Source: an uncultured Clostridiaceae bacterium (GTDB taxonomy: Bacteria > Bacillota > Clostridia > Lachnospirales > Lachnospiraceae). Taken from it: 33,897 nucleotides of DNA. The notes below the pieces were generated by a model. That model was not told where the DNA came from, searched no databases, and saw only the letters and a program-made list of their open reading frames with translations. The stretch covers positions 1 through 33,897 of the forward strand of contig CAMHJT010000012.1 in the NCBI GenBank assembly GCA_946185495.1. Reading direction: 5' to 3'. The translations under genes were made by a program, and so were the position numbers. Of this stretch, positions 1 through 8,850 are shown in pieces. The number at the start of each line of letters is the position of its first letter. Within the stretch, counting starts at the first letter, position 1.

Positions 1-698
1 TTTAACATCTCCTGCCGGTACGTCTTTTGATCCACATCCGAGGCGTCCGCATAGAAACCACACAGGAACGAGGGCGTAAATTTCTGCATTTTCTTCGTAT
101 CATACGGCGCGAGCCCTTCACTGATGCTGTCCGCAAAATCAGCGGAAGCGTCATGGGACAGTCCCTCATAATCCACGTTCAGATTTCCGGCCAGATTATA
201 ATGCTCCGTAATGATATAATCGCCGCTTCTGTGTTCTTTTTTTCCCTTCAGGCAGATCTCGCCTTTCTGCTCCACATTGTAGATCCAATACGGCATGTAG
301 ATTCCCCGGAACCCGTCGATCTTGCTCTCGTCCTTCAACTCCTTCGGCGCGAACCAGGATTTCCGCATCAGTTTGGCATAGGCCTTCTTGCAGTCCTCCT
401 TCGAAACGGAAAACGGGATCACATAGGCCGGCCGCGCCTGGCGGTTCAACCTGCTGTTTAGAATCGTGGAAGCCCCGCAGAAGCTGCAAAAGCCCGCGGC
501 CGTATTATCCATGCTGTAAATGCTGCCCCCGCACTGCGGACAGGTAAATGAATTCACATCATAGAAATCATTTTCCTCCGCGTCACTCTCCTTCTCCATG
601 CTATACGGATCAAACTGCGCTTCGCAGGATCCGCAACGCAGCTGCCCGGCGCCAATATCATACCGCAGGCCGCCGCCGCAATTTGGACATTCGTACAT
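1..698 (-). CDS. Zinc-ribbon protein, 5' part (runs off window start)
   Basis: The minus frame is open from an ATG at 698 to the window edge (232 codons), so the C-terminus is missing. GGAGG lies 7 bases before the ATG. Two zinc ribbons are plain: Cys4/Cys7/Cys22/Cys25 (CPNC, CGSC) and Cys53/Cys56/Cys71/Cys74 (CPQC, CSFC). After them comes a beta-rich part with YVIPF near residue 92 and a GIYMPYWIY motif near 140. This arrangement is known from TFIIB-type zinc-ribbon proteins of Firmicutes, often annotated as DNA-helicase-like or viral-core-like, whose function is unsettled; some have a C-terminal membrane segment, which would lie outside the window. A promoter candidate lies upstream at 778-806. 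I am sure that the gene is real, less sure of its role. Confidence 0.85.
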   Translation of the reverse strand, partial: MYECPNCGGGLRYDIGAGQLRCGSCEAQFDPYSMEKESDAEENDFYDVNSFTCPQCGGSIYSMDNTAAGFCSFCGASTILNSRLNRQARPAYVIPFSVSKEDCKKAYAKLMRKSWFAPKELKDESKIDGFRGIYMPYWIYNVEQKGEICLKGKKEHRSGDYIITEHYNLAGNLNVDYEGLSHDASADFADSISEGLAPYDTKKMQKFTPSFLCGFYADASDVDQKTYRQEML

Positions 699-777
699 CT
701 CATTTCCTCCATCTTTCCTCATGCTCCGGAATCATCTGAATTCCTCACATTCAAATTATGTTACCATTGCTGGCACT

Positions 778-806
778 ATTCTACCACATTTATTCCCCTT
801 ACGAAA
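778..806 (-). promoter_or_regulatory. Promoter candidate for the zinc-ribbon gene
   Basis: Reading the minus strand: TTTCGT (801-806) as a weak -35, 17 bp, then TAGAAT (778-783) as -10. It leaves a leader of about 75 nt before the ATG at 698. The -10 is good and the -35 poor. Confidence 0.45.
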
Positions 807-814
807 GATAAAAA

Positions 815-869
815 GTGTGAACAACACTCTCCCGGAAGACCTCCGGTTACTGTACCCTCCGCCAATACG
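815..869. repeat. Direct copy of the addA 3' boundary (other copy 1027-1077)
   Basis: Positions 815-869 and 1027-1077 share GTGTGAACAACACTCTCCCGG exactly, then a near-identical run ending in CCGGTTACT, a variable 6-10 bases, and CCAATACG. The second copy runs through the stop codon into the last codons of addA, so the first looks like a displaced copy of that boundary. Confidence 0.75.
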
Positions 870-910
870 CAGTTTTCCGGTTACTATACCCTCCGCCAAT
901 ACGCAGTTTT
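843..910. repeat. 34-bp tandem duplication
   Basis: Two adjacent 34-bp units, 843-876 and 877-910, differ at one base (g/a). Each begins CCGGTTACT and contains CCAATACGCAGTTTT, so each resembles the addA 3' end at 1055-1080. No coding role is seen; the longer plus-strand frame across it (598-1032) looks repeat-derived. Confidence 0.85.
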
Positions 911-1047
911 CCGGGAGAGTTTTGATTCACACGAAGGGATATTTGCGAACGCCGGTCCTTGGTGAGCCGACAAAGGAGGCGAACCTAGTACCGCTGCGTG
1001 AGCAACCAAGCGCAAGCGTGCCCGAAGTGTGAACAACACTCTCCCGG
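911..1047. repeat. Inverted-repeat element downstream of addA
   Basis: The arms are 911-932 (CCGGGAGAGTTTTG...) and 1027-1047 (...CACTCTCCCGG). They pair over about 21 bp with one mismatch and one gap, around a spacer of about 95 bp. A transcript of either strand could fold into a long hairpin, so it may end addBA transcription, but there is no T-run. I see no target-site duplication. Confidence 0.6.
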
Positions 1048-1060
1048 AAAACGTCCGGTT
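963..1060 (-). repeat. Dispersed intergenic repeat, copy A
   Basis: On the minus strand this reads CCGGACGTTTTCCG, then GTTCACACTTCGGGCA, a variable middle, and AGGTTCGCCTCCTTTG..GGCTCA. The same blocks in the same order occur about 29.6 kb away at 30643-30741 on the plus strand. The variable middle is flanked by conserved ends, as expected of a structured or REP-like element. Confidence 0.7.
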
Positions 1061-1065
1061 ACTCA

Positions 1066-4000
1066 TCAACCAATACGGATCTCCCGTCCCAGGCAAAAGG
1101 AATAGAGGTAGGTCTCCGCCACTTTAAGCCCCGTCATCTGCTCCAGCGTATCCCGGTAATAGCCAAGCTGCACCCTGTACCGCTCTGCCAGCTCTTTTTC
1201 TCCGTCCTGTCCGACCTGGTCCGTCTTGTAATCCAGAAGGATCAGGCTGTCTCCCTCCCGGAAATAGGCGTCTATGATACCCTGCACCACCACCTTGCAT
1301 TCCTCCTGCCCTTCAAAGTCGCATTCTCCTGTCTCTGCCAGCTTCGAGGCGGGAACTCCGATAATGAACTGTTTTTCCTTGTAGAACATCTGCCGCCCGG
1401 CCGCTTCCCGCATCCGTTTTCCAAGCGGAGAGCACAGCAGCGTCCAGACAGATTCCTCTGAAATAAACTCCCTGGTCTCCTCCGGCAGCCGTTCTTCATC
1501 CCACAGCTTCTCCAGCGCTTCCCTGACCTGCTCCCTGGTCTTAAGTCTGGACAGGTCCAGCAATTCCATCAGCTTATGCATCCAGGTTCCCCTTTCTCCC
1601 GCATTCATCTTACGTTCCTCCTGGATGAACCGAGGAACCGGATCCTTTCGTCTCCGTCCATTTCCCCGCCGGGTGGATTCTGCCTGCTTTTCCCCCGGAG
1701 CCGTGCCACTGTCAGCGGCCGGCCGGTTCCCGGGCAGGATAGTCGCGCTCTCTCCTGCGGCGTGCCCGGAGACAGGCTCCGTCTTCCCTTCCTCCGCTAC
1801 CGCGCTTTTCATCTCATAAATACGCTGGATCTCCGTCACCGCCATCTTCGACTTCTGCGATGTCAGCGCCTCCCGGCGGTATTTCCACGCAAAGTGCTCC
1901 TGAAGCCGCTCCAGGTTCGTCCTTTCTCCATCCCTCAGGGCCTCCAGAAGCCGTTCCCTTTCCATCTGCTGCTCTGCCGCGCCTGCGAGATGCTCCACCA
2001 CGAGGTTCTGATAATCGTAAAGCTGCACCTTCAGGCGGAAGGACGGATCGGTAAGCTCAGCGTTTCGCTCATAGACCGCGGAAACAGTCTCCTCCCCTTT
2101 CTGATCCATTCTGGCAGGGAGCTGGTACATTGCCTTATGAAACGCCTCATGCCGCATCAGCGCAGCCACAACCAGCTCCAGATAACTGTTCGCGGCGCGC
2201 ACGATGCCATATGGAAGCTTCGTCCCGCTCCAGTCCGCCGCATCCCGGTTCTTTTTGACCAGCGAGGGAATATCTCTGGTGACTCCAGTAAGGATCAGCT
2301 TCTCCTTTGCCCTTGTCAGCCCGACATAGAACACCCTGAGCTCCTCCGCGAGATTCTCCGTAGTCATCAGGGCTGCCACCGCCTTTCTGGAGATCGTGTC
2401 CTTACGCCACCGTTTTGACACATCCACATATTTTGCGCAGACATAGTAGTCCGGATGAATAATCAGCGGCGTGCGCGTATCCGTCAGATTGAATTTTTTT
2501 CCAAGCCCTGCAACAAACACCACAGGAAATTCCAGACCCTTGCTCCGGTGGATGCTCATGATCCGCACGGCGTCCTCCCCGCCTGCCGGCATGGGATCCC
2601 CGCCGAGGGCGATAGACCTGTCCTCCAGCTGCTCCACATACCTCAGGAAATGAAAGATGCCACAAAAGCCCTCCGCGCCGAAGCTTTCCGCCTCTGACAG
2701 CAGAAGCTCCAGATTCCGCGTCCGCTGGCTGCCCCCCGGCATAGCCGCCGTATAATAGTAATAGCCGGTATCGTAATAGATATCCCGCAAAAGCGCAGCC
2801 GCCGTCTCATACTTCATCCGGTCACGGATCTGCTCCACCAGCTCCACAAACGCCGCGCATTTTTCGCTGAGCTTCCGAAGGTCTTCCTCCTCCAGAACCG
2901 GAGTCTGTTTTTTCTCAGGCAGGGGGATTTCCTCCACCGGAGCTTCCTGCCCTTCCGCCGCCTGCAAACTCCGGGACGCCGCCTGCCCGTCCTCATCCTC
3001 CTGCTCCCGGAAAAACTCATCCAGTTCCTTCCCGAACAGCCGAAGATCCATTCCAAGGCATTCCCTAAGCCACTGCTTGTGCTTTCCGGAAACCGTTCCC
3101 CTGAAAAGCCGTGCCAGCCAGAAAACTGTCTGATATAAATACCGTACCGGAAGGCGGTTTTTCACAAGCTTAAGCTGTGCGAGCTCCCGCTCCTTCATAT
3201 GCCCGAAATATCCCCGGAGCGCCGCTGCCGCCTCCACATCCTGAAACGGGTTGTCCGCCACGCGCAGAAGGCTCAGCACCAGACGGATCTCCGGCGTGTC
3301 AAAATACCCGTTCTCATTCTGCACCCGCACCTCGATCTGCCGTTTTTTCATAATTTCCGTAAATACCGAAGCGAAACGGGAGGGCGAACGGAACAGGATC
3401 ACGATATCCCCCAGGCGCACATCCCGGATCGCTCCCGTCTCTCCGTCCGTCACCTGAAAGGCCGGCTCCCCTTTCCAGCCCATCAGCCTCTCGATCCTTC
3501 CGGCGATCAGGGAGGCCTCCAGCTCGATCTTCCCGATGTCATTCAGCTCCTCGTCAAGCACCTCCTTCTGACTGCCGTCGCTCTCAGGCGCCTCGCCGGA
3601 AACATCGTATTCCCTGCTCTCCCCGATCAGCAGCTCGACGCTGTCGTCCGGGGATTCCGGGAACCCGCGTCCCGGCACCAGGGCTTCCTCCGCTCCATAG
3701 TCGAGCCCTCCGATCTCAGCTCCCATGATCTGCTGGAACACATAATTGATCCCGTACAGGACATTGGAACGGCTCCGGAAGTTATTTTTTAACAAGAGCT
3801 TCCTGCAGACCGCCCCCTCCTCCGAAGCATACCGGTGGTACTTGTCCATAAACAGGTCCGGCCTTGCCATGCGGAAGCTGTAAATGCTCTGCTTGACATC
3901 CCCGACCATGAAAATGTTGTACTGTCCCCCCGGAATGCGCGATACGCAGTGCAGGATCGCCTCCTGTAAAAAATTGCTGTCCTGATACTCATCGATCAGG

Positions 4001-5181
4001 ATCTCCCTGAAATCCTCCGAGAGCTCCTGCCCGATCCGGCTCGGAACCGGACTTCCGTCTTCGCCATACCCCTGGCAGAGAATCTGCAGGGCAAAATGCT
4101 CCACATCGGAAAATTCCAGCACGCCCCGCTTCAGCTTGCGCTCCAGGAAGCACTCCCGGAACCTGTCCGTGGCATCCAAAAGCGCGCTGAGCATGGGCGC
4201 CTGTTCCTCCATCTGGCCAAGCACATTCTCAAACGGCACCGAAAAGGGCGCCAGCAGGTCATTTACCTCTTTCTTGTAGGCTGTCCGCATTTTATTGATC
4301 TGCTCCGCGATTTGCTTGTCATACACATCTGTCTTCTTCGCCCTTGCCATTGTATCAAATTTTTCCCCTGCCAGCGCACGGAGAACCTGCCACGAATCAG
4401 CAGAACTAATCTGCCGCAATTTTTCCTGATCCGCCTTAAGAGTGCACGTCATATGGGCAGGCGCGTTCGGCTGAGCTAACAGCTTCAATACGCGGTCAAT
4501 CCTCCGGATGATGTCCCTGCACAAAAGGCCTGCCTCTGCCAGATACCCCTGCATATAGGAGAGCTTCATAAACGCTGCCTCATCCTCTGCCCGAAGCGCC
4601 TCCCTAGCCATCCTCGTCCACTCCTCCGGCCTGGGATAGCTTGCGCTGATCTCATAAACCTTCCGGATGTAAGCCTCGATCCGCTCGTCCCGTTTATCCT
4701 CCGAAAAGGCCTCCGAAAAGCTGACAAAATCAGGATGCTCCGCATAGAATTCCTCCATGGTCTCCTTAAGCGCCTCCTCCCGCAGCAGGCCGATCTCGCC
4801 GGCCTCCCCGATCCTGACGGCCGGATCCAGCCCAAGCACATGAAAATGCTCCTTCACCACCCGGTAACAGAAGCTGTCGATGGTCTGGATGTTGGCGTGG
4901 CCAAGCGCGTTTATCTGCTCCTGAAGATGCATGTCATCCGGGTGCTCTGAAAGCAGGCGTTCCAACGCGTTTCCAATCTTCTCCTTCATCTGGGCTGCCG
5001 CCGCCTTCGTAAAGGTTACGACCAGCAGCTCATCCACATTCACAGGATCCGCCGGGTCAGATATCATCTCAAGGATCCGCTCCACTAAAACCGCGGTCTT
5101 GCCGGAGCCTGCGGCAGCGGACACCAGCAGGTTTCCATTTCTAGCGTCTATGATCTTTTTCTGGTCATTTGTCCAATTCAT
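1066..5181 (-). CDS. addA: ATP-dependent helicase/nuclease subunit A
   Basis: AddA is the UvrD-like helicase and nuclease of the AddAB complex, which resects double-strand breaks for recombination. The start is the ATG at 5181 (MNWTNDQ), with GGGAGGA before it, overlapping the addB end by 17 bp; the longer frame upstream lies inside addB. Visible motifs: Walker A GSGKT at residues 25-29; DEYQDS near 395; VKQSIYSF near 427; the SIHRSKGLEF motif; FYVGLTRAKEK near 950; and the RecB-type nuclease core with GIIDAY near 1300 and LLDYKTD near 1315. At 1371 aa it is longer than the usual 1200-1250. The excess includes two charged low-complexity stretches, one near 715-760 and a Gly/Glu/Ala-rich one shortly before the nuclease domain. 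All catalytic motifs look intact. Confidence 0.97.
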   Translation of the reverse strand: MNWTNDQKKIIDARNGNLLVSAAAGSGKTAVLVERILEMISDPADPVNVDELLVVTFTKAAAAQMKEKIGNALERLLSEHPDDMHLQEQINALGHANIQTIDSFCYRVVKEHFHVLGLDPAVRIGEAGEIGLLREEALKETMEEFYAEHPDFVSFSEAFSEDKRDERIEAYIRKVYEISASYPRPEEWTRMAREALRAEDEAAFMKLSYMQGYLAEAGLLCRDIIRRIDRVLKLLAQPNAPAHMTCTLKADQEKLRQISSADSWQVLRALAGEKFDTMARAKKTDVYDKQIAEQINKMRTAYKKEVNDLLAPFSVPFENVLGQMEEQAPMLSALLDATDRFRECFLERKLKRGVLEFSDVEHFALQILCQGYGEDGSPVPSRIGQELSEDFREILIDEYQDSNFLQEAILHCVSRIPGGQYNIFMVGDVKQSIYSFRMARPDLFMDKYHRYASEEGAVCRKLLLKNNFRSRSNVLYGINYVFQQIMGAEIGGLDYGAEEALVPGRGFPESPDDSVELLIGESREYDVSGEAPESDGSQKEVLDEELNDIGKIELEASLIAGRIERLMGWKGEPAFQVTDGETGAIRDVRLGDIVILFRSPSRFASVFTEIMKKRQIEVRVQNENGYFDTPEIRLVLSLLRVADNPFQDVEAAAALRGYFGHMKERELAQLKLVKNRLPVRYLYQTVFWLARLFRGTVSGKHKQWLRECLGMDLRLFGKELDEFFREQEDEDGQAASRSLQAAEGQEAPVEEIPLPEKKQTPVLEEEDLRKLSEKCAAFVELVEQIRDRMKYETAAALLRDIYYDTGYYYYTAAMPGGSQRTRNLELLLSEAESFGAEGFCGIFHFLRYVEQLEDRSIALGGDPMPAGGEDAVRIMSIHRSKGLEFPVVFVAGLGKKFNLTDTRTPLIIHPDYYVCAKYVDVSKRWRKDTISRKAVAALMTTENLAEELRVFYVGLTRAKEKLILTGVTRDIPSLVKKNRDAADWSGTKLPYGIVRAANSYLELVVAALMRHEAFHKAMYQLPARMDQKGEETVSAVYERNAELTDPSFRLKVQLYDYQNLVVEHLAGAAEQQMERERLLEALRDGERTNLERLQEHFAWKYRREALTSQKSKMAVTEIQRIYEMKSAVAEEGKTEPVSGHAAGESATILPGNRPAADSGTAPGEKQAESTRRGNGRRRKDPVPRFIQEERKMNAGERGTWMHKLMELLDLSRLKTREQVREALEKLWDEERLPEETREFISEESVWTLLCSPLGKRMREAAGRQMFYKEKQFIIGVPASKLAETGECDFEGQEECKVVVQGIIDAYFREGDSLILLDYKTDQVGQDGEKELAERYRVQLGYYRDTLEQMTGLKVAETYLYSFCLGREIRIG

Positions 5182-8100
5182 TCGATCTGTCCTCCCTTCC
5201 CTGAGCGAGAATCCTGGCCCGGGCTTCCCCGTTCTCCAGCTTTTCCCGCACCCTGTACTGATTTCCACCCAGTCCGGGTTCAAACCGGCACACGTTCTGG
5301 AAATCACAGAATCCGCAGGGAGACTGCAGGTCACCCTTTTCCGGATTCATGGCAATATCACCGCAAAAGATCCGTGTCCCCATCTCAGCCATACAGCTGC
5401 TGACATACCCGGATATCGATAAAAGCTGTTCAGAGGTTGTAAGCGCCTTATTGGTCGCGGCAAGCTCTCCATTCTTGTTGTATTTAACAGGCACGACTTC
5501 CCCCGTTTTGCCGTCCAGCAGCGAAAGGCAGGTTTCATCCTGATTTACCAGCCCTGTCATCCTGCTCTCCTTCGCCCTGTGCGCCTCCATTTTCTGCTCC
5601 TCATCCTCCTCGATCACGGGATCCTGGATATGATAGTAAAACATTCCTGCCGGAACGATCTCCTTTCCCGGATACTCTTTCTGCAGAAACTCACGGATCA
5701 CGCTCATATACACGGTGAGCTGAAGCTGTTTCCCCGCATAGATCTGTTCGAAATCTATGTCCTTGCTGCCTGACTTATAGTCGATCACCTTGAAATAAAC
5801 CTTTCCGTCCCTCTCCAGGATATCCACCCTGTCCACGACGCCCTTAAGCTTCATCAAAATCTCCTCCGGCAGCTTTATGCTCGCATAAGGAAGCTGGTCA
5901 TCCGCCTTGAATTCCTTTTCGATCAGAGACGGAACCATGCTCCCCTTTCTGAGATGCCCGCAGAGGTTTTTCAGAGTCCGAAAGGCAATGCGGACCAGCA
6001 CATCCCTCTGGTGTCCGAGCCGGCTGCTGCTGTCAAACAGGGTCGGGCTGACCTCCTCCGCCACGCTGACCGTCAGCTCTTTTGCCACGCTTTCAAGCCG
6101 GTCATCCGTAAGCGTTTTGATGTCCGTCCCTTCCTCCGCGCATTTCCGGAAAAACTGCTCCAGGACTCCATGCAGGATCGTTCCGACCTGCGCCGCCTCC
6201 ACCTTGTACTCCTCCCGTTTTGACAATGCAAGCCCGTACTGCAGAAAATAGCGGTAGGCGCAGCCGGCGTAGGTCTCCAGCCTGGACACGCTCTGCTCCC
6301 CGCCTCCGTACAGGGAACGCGCGAGCGAGGGATTAAGCGTCTCCGGCCGGTTATCATACAGATATCCACGAAGGATCTGAGTCATGCGCTCCGGACAGCT
6401 CCGCTCCATCATGTCATAAACTGACGCATCACTCCCCGGATGGCCAAGCTCCTCCACAAACCGCTCCTCCAGCCCTGCAGGGGTGGTCGGGAGATAGCCG
6501 TCCATGAACTCCTCCGCCCTGTACTCTGAAAGCTGCGGGAAAATGGAGCGAAGCCGGTTCACATACGGGGAAGGCTGCATCGGCTCCTGCTTCTCACCGG
6601 AACGTCGAACGATGAGATAGACCGCCTCCGAAGCCTGCGTCACCTGCAGATACCAGTAATACTGCTGGTCGAACATTTTATCCCTGCTGTCCGGCGCAAG
6701 CGGCAGATGAAGCGCCTCCAGCCGCTCCCGTTCCCTGTCCAGCAGTATGCCCTGCCCCGACGGCTTCTTCGGGATCAGCCCCTCGTTCATGCCGGCCACA
6801 AATACCACTTTTACATGCGCAAGACGGGTACGCTCCATATCGCCGACAACTACCTGATCCAGCGTGGACGGAATCACGCCCAGCTTCATCTCCCCGATGC
6901 CGGTCATCAGGATTTCCATAAAATGCTCCCGTTCGATCTCCTCCCCGCCGAGCAGATCCATCGTCTTATCCAGCACCTCGATCCATCTGCCATAGACCTG
7001 CCTGTATGCGGCTGCCTCAGAAAGCCGTCCCGTCTCCTCCAGCCTGCCTGCCCTCCACTCAAGCTGCCCCGCCATGTCCAGGCTGCAGGTAAATTGATAA
7101 ATCGTCCTGATATACTGCTCCGCTGTGGATTTCTTTTGTGAAAAAACCCCGGCCAGCTCCCCGATCTGATCCATGAAGCTCTGCCTGGCCTGATTGATCC
7201 GTTTAAGCCCCTTTTCGTTGCCCTTGAAATTGGAGGACCAGCGGCTGTATCCCCTGATCCCGTGTTTCAGGACATAGTTTTCCAGATCATAAATCTGGTC
7301 AGGATAAAGCCCGCCGGAACCCCGCCGCAAAAATCCGCCCTTCAAAAACGCGAAGACGCTGTCGAAGGAAAAGTCCGTGCCAAACAGCTCCCCCACCGCC
7401 AGGATCAGCTCCGCCATGGGATTATGCCCCATCGGCTCCGTCTCATCCAGGAAAAACGGAATCCCATGCTGTTTCATCTTCTGCCTCCACAGCGGCGTCT
7501 GTTCCGCCAGATCCGCCGTGACCACAGCAAAATCCCTGTAGCTGTATCCCCGCTCCATCACACAGGCCTTGATCGTCTCCGCTACAAAGGAGATCTCCTG
7601 CGCGGCATGTTCGGCATAGACCAGCCGAACCGCCTGCGCCGGCTTCTCATAGGCCTTTACAGGGTACCGGAAAACCTGGCGTTCCAGATGCCGCAGCTCC
7701 TCCTTCGCCTCCTGCCGGTAATTATGGGAAAGCGCCACATGGGGCAGCACCTTGACGCCCTTATCCTTCGCAAGCTGCATCAGCTTATCCACAGCCTGAC
7801 CGGTCAGACGGAACAGCCCTTTTCCTCCGCACGCGTTTTTCCCAAACAGCTCCTCGTCCATCGTAAAGCTGAAATAGAGGCCGCCCGCCACCTGCATAAG
7901 CTCTGCCAGCAGGTCATACTGCACAGGGGTAAAGCCCGTAAAGCCGTCAAAATAAATCTGAGCCCCCTGCAGCAGCCTTGAGCTTCCCGCCACCTCCTTG
8001 AGCCTGGAAAGGATCTGTTCCGGCACCATATAGGAGTCCTTCAGCGCGGCGTCAAACTCCCTGCGGATCACCTTCAGGTCCTGAAGCTTGTGATAAAGGC

Positions 8101-8551
8101 TTTCGGATGGATCCAGCTGCCCGATCACCTCCCCAAGCGCCTGGTCTGTCACCTGATACTGGTAAAACTCTGACAGAATGGACTTGACCTCCTGCACAAA
8201 GCCATTCTTTTTCAGCATGGATCCATAATAGGGAAGCTCCTGCTGATGCTCCTTCATCACCTTCATCACCAGCATGCTCTTCCCATAATCGTCCAGCAGA
8301 TCCTCCGTATGCACGTTCAGCTCGTCAAACACCTGAAAGGCCAGCCTCGTAAAGCTTAAAATCGACACATCCATGGAACCCCCGTTCGGATGCAGCCGCA
8401 CCATATCCTGCTCTGCCGCAAGATTCGCCTGTTCCGGTAAAATAAAAAGAACAGGAGGATGCCCTTCCTGCATAGATGTCCGGATGATCTGCTGATAGAT
8501 GTACTCCGTTTTCCCTGTTCCACTCGCTCCAAGTATCAATTGTACGCTCAC
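5165..8551 (-). CDS. addB: ATP-dependent helicase/nuclease subunit B
   Basis: AddB is the partner subunit, with an inactivated helicase fold, a second RecB-like nuclease and a 4Fe-4S cluster. I choose the GTG at 8551 (protein MSVQLILGASG), because AAAGGAGGG sits 6 bases before it and the Walker A GASGTGKT (residues 8-15) then starts as in the family; the frame continues to 8680 without a better site. The nuclease core shows VDRVDI near 905 and VIDYKSG near 922. The cluster cysteines are GCAYRYF near 762 and CX2CX5C (CGFCDFQNVC) near 1082-1090. The length, 1128 aa, is normal. Gene order addB-addA and the overlap with addA indicate one transcript and coupled translation. Confidence 0.97.
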   Translation of the reverse strand: MSVQLILGASGTGKTEYIYQQIIRTSMQEGHPPVLFILPEQANLAAEQDMVRLHPNGGSMDVSILSFTRLAFQVFDELNVHTEDLLDDYGKSMLVMKVMKEHQQELPYYGSMLKKNGFVQEVKSILSEFYQYQVTDQALGEVIGQLDPSESLYHKLQDLKVIRREFDAALKDSYMVPEQILSRLKEVAGSSRLLQGAQIYFDGFTGFTPVQYDLLAELMQVAGGLYFSFTMDEELFGKNACGGKGLFRLTGQAVDKLMQLAKDKGVKVLPHVALSHNYRQEAKEELRHLERQVFRYPVKAYEKPAQAVRLVYAEHAAQEISFVAETIKACVMERGYSYRDFAVVTADLAEQTPLWRQKMKQHGIPFFLDETEPMGHNPMAELILAVGELFGTDFSFDSVFAFLKGGFLRRGSGGLYPDQIYDLENYVLKHGIRGYSRWSSNFKGNEKGLKRINQARQSFMDQIGELAGVFSQKKSTAEQYIRTIYQFTCSLDMAGQLEWRAGRLEETGRLSEAAAYRQVYGRWIEVLDKTMDLLGGEEIEREHFMEILMTGIGEMKLGVIPSTLDQVVVGDMERTRLAHVKVVFVAGMNEGLIPKKPSGQGILLDRERERLEALHLPLAPDSRDKMFDQQYYWYLQVTQASEAVYLIVRRSGEKQEPMQPSPYVNRLRSIFPQLSEYRAEEFMDGYLPTTPAGLEERFVEELGHPGSDASVYDMMERSCPERMTQILRGYLYDNRPETLNPSLARSLYGGGEQSVSRLETYAGCAYRYFLQYGLALSKREEYKVEAAQVGTILHGVLEQFFRKCAEEGTDIKTLTDDRLESVAKELTVSVAEEVSPTLFDSSSRLGHQRDVLVRIAFRTLKNLCGHLRKGSMVPSLIEKEFKADDQLPYASIKLPEEILMKLKGVVDRVDILERDGKVYFKVIDYKSGSKDIDFEQIYAGKQLQLTVYMSVIREFLQKEYPGKEIVPAGMFYYHIQDPVIEEDEEQKMEAHRAKESRMTGLVNQDETCLSLLDGKTGEVVPVKYNKNGELAATNKALTTSEQLLSISGYVSSCMAEMGTRIFCGDIAMNPEKGDLQSPCGFCDFQNVCRFEPGLGGNQYRVREKLENGEARARILAQGREDRSNELDK

Positions 8552-8580
8552 TGTCGTCCCTCCTTTTACTCTTTTCGTTG

Positions 8581-8634
8581 GAAAAATATATATTCTGCAC
8601 AAAACCGTTCTAAAAGTATATCGTTTCGCAGACG
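8581..8634. repeat. Intergenic repeat, copy 1 (upstream of addB)
   Basis: About 54 bp, matching 8763-8816 with small indels: GAAAAA-TAT, CTGC-CAAA, CCG, then AAAAGTA-ATCGTTTCGCA. It lies in the addB leader. Parts of it (GTATATCGTT, 8616-8625) recur inverted at 24822-24831. Confidence 0.65.
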
Positions 8635-8665
8635 CTTGTCGTTCTAAATCCCGTTCTTCCCTCAT

Positions 8666-8694
8666 ACAATATGATAACACAGGTAATTGCGAAA
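8666..8694 (-). promoter_or_regulatory. Promoter candidate for addB-addA
   Basis: On the minus strand TTTCGC (8689-8694), 17 bp, TATTGT (8666-8671), about 110 nt before the GTG start. Both hexamers are imperfect. The block TTTCGCAATTACCT here is repeated exactly at 24834-24847, so it may instead be a repeat or regulator site. Confidence 0.3.
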
Positions 8695-8762
8695 CTCAAA
8701 ATGCAGATTGAGGTTTTGTACAGCATCTATGTTTTTTCGCAGGCATCAGGAACGTTAGCCGG

Positions 8763-8816
8763 GAAAAAATATTGATCCTGCTCAAAGCCGATTGAAAAAG
8801 TACATCGTTTCGCAAA
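8763..8816. repeat. Intergenic repeat, copy 2 (upstream of 8851 gene)
   Basis: Direct copy of 8581-8634, starting 182 bp further along and ending 35 bp before the ATG of the next gene. It contains GTACATCGTTTCGCAAAC. No coding potential is seen in the 8552-8850 gap. Confidence 0.65.
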
Positions 8817-8850
8817 CATCTATGATAATAATACCAAATGGGGGAAGCAT

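Noticed and set aside
598-1032. Plus-strand frame of 144 codons over the repeat cluster
   Set aside because: It runs antisense through the zinc-ribbon gene start and through repeats; similar frames are likely to be annotated wherever the repeat occurs, but there is no sign of a real protein.
1576-2418. Long plus-strand open frame opposite addA
   Set aside because: Antisense shadow caused by GC-rich codon use; addA motifs cover the same stretch.
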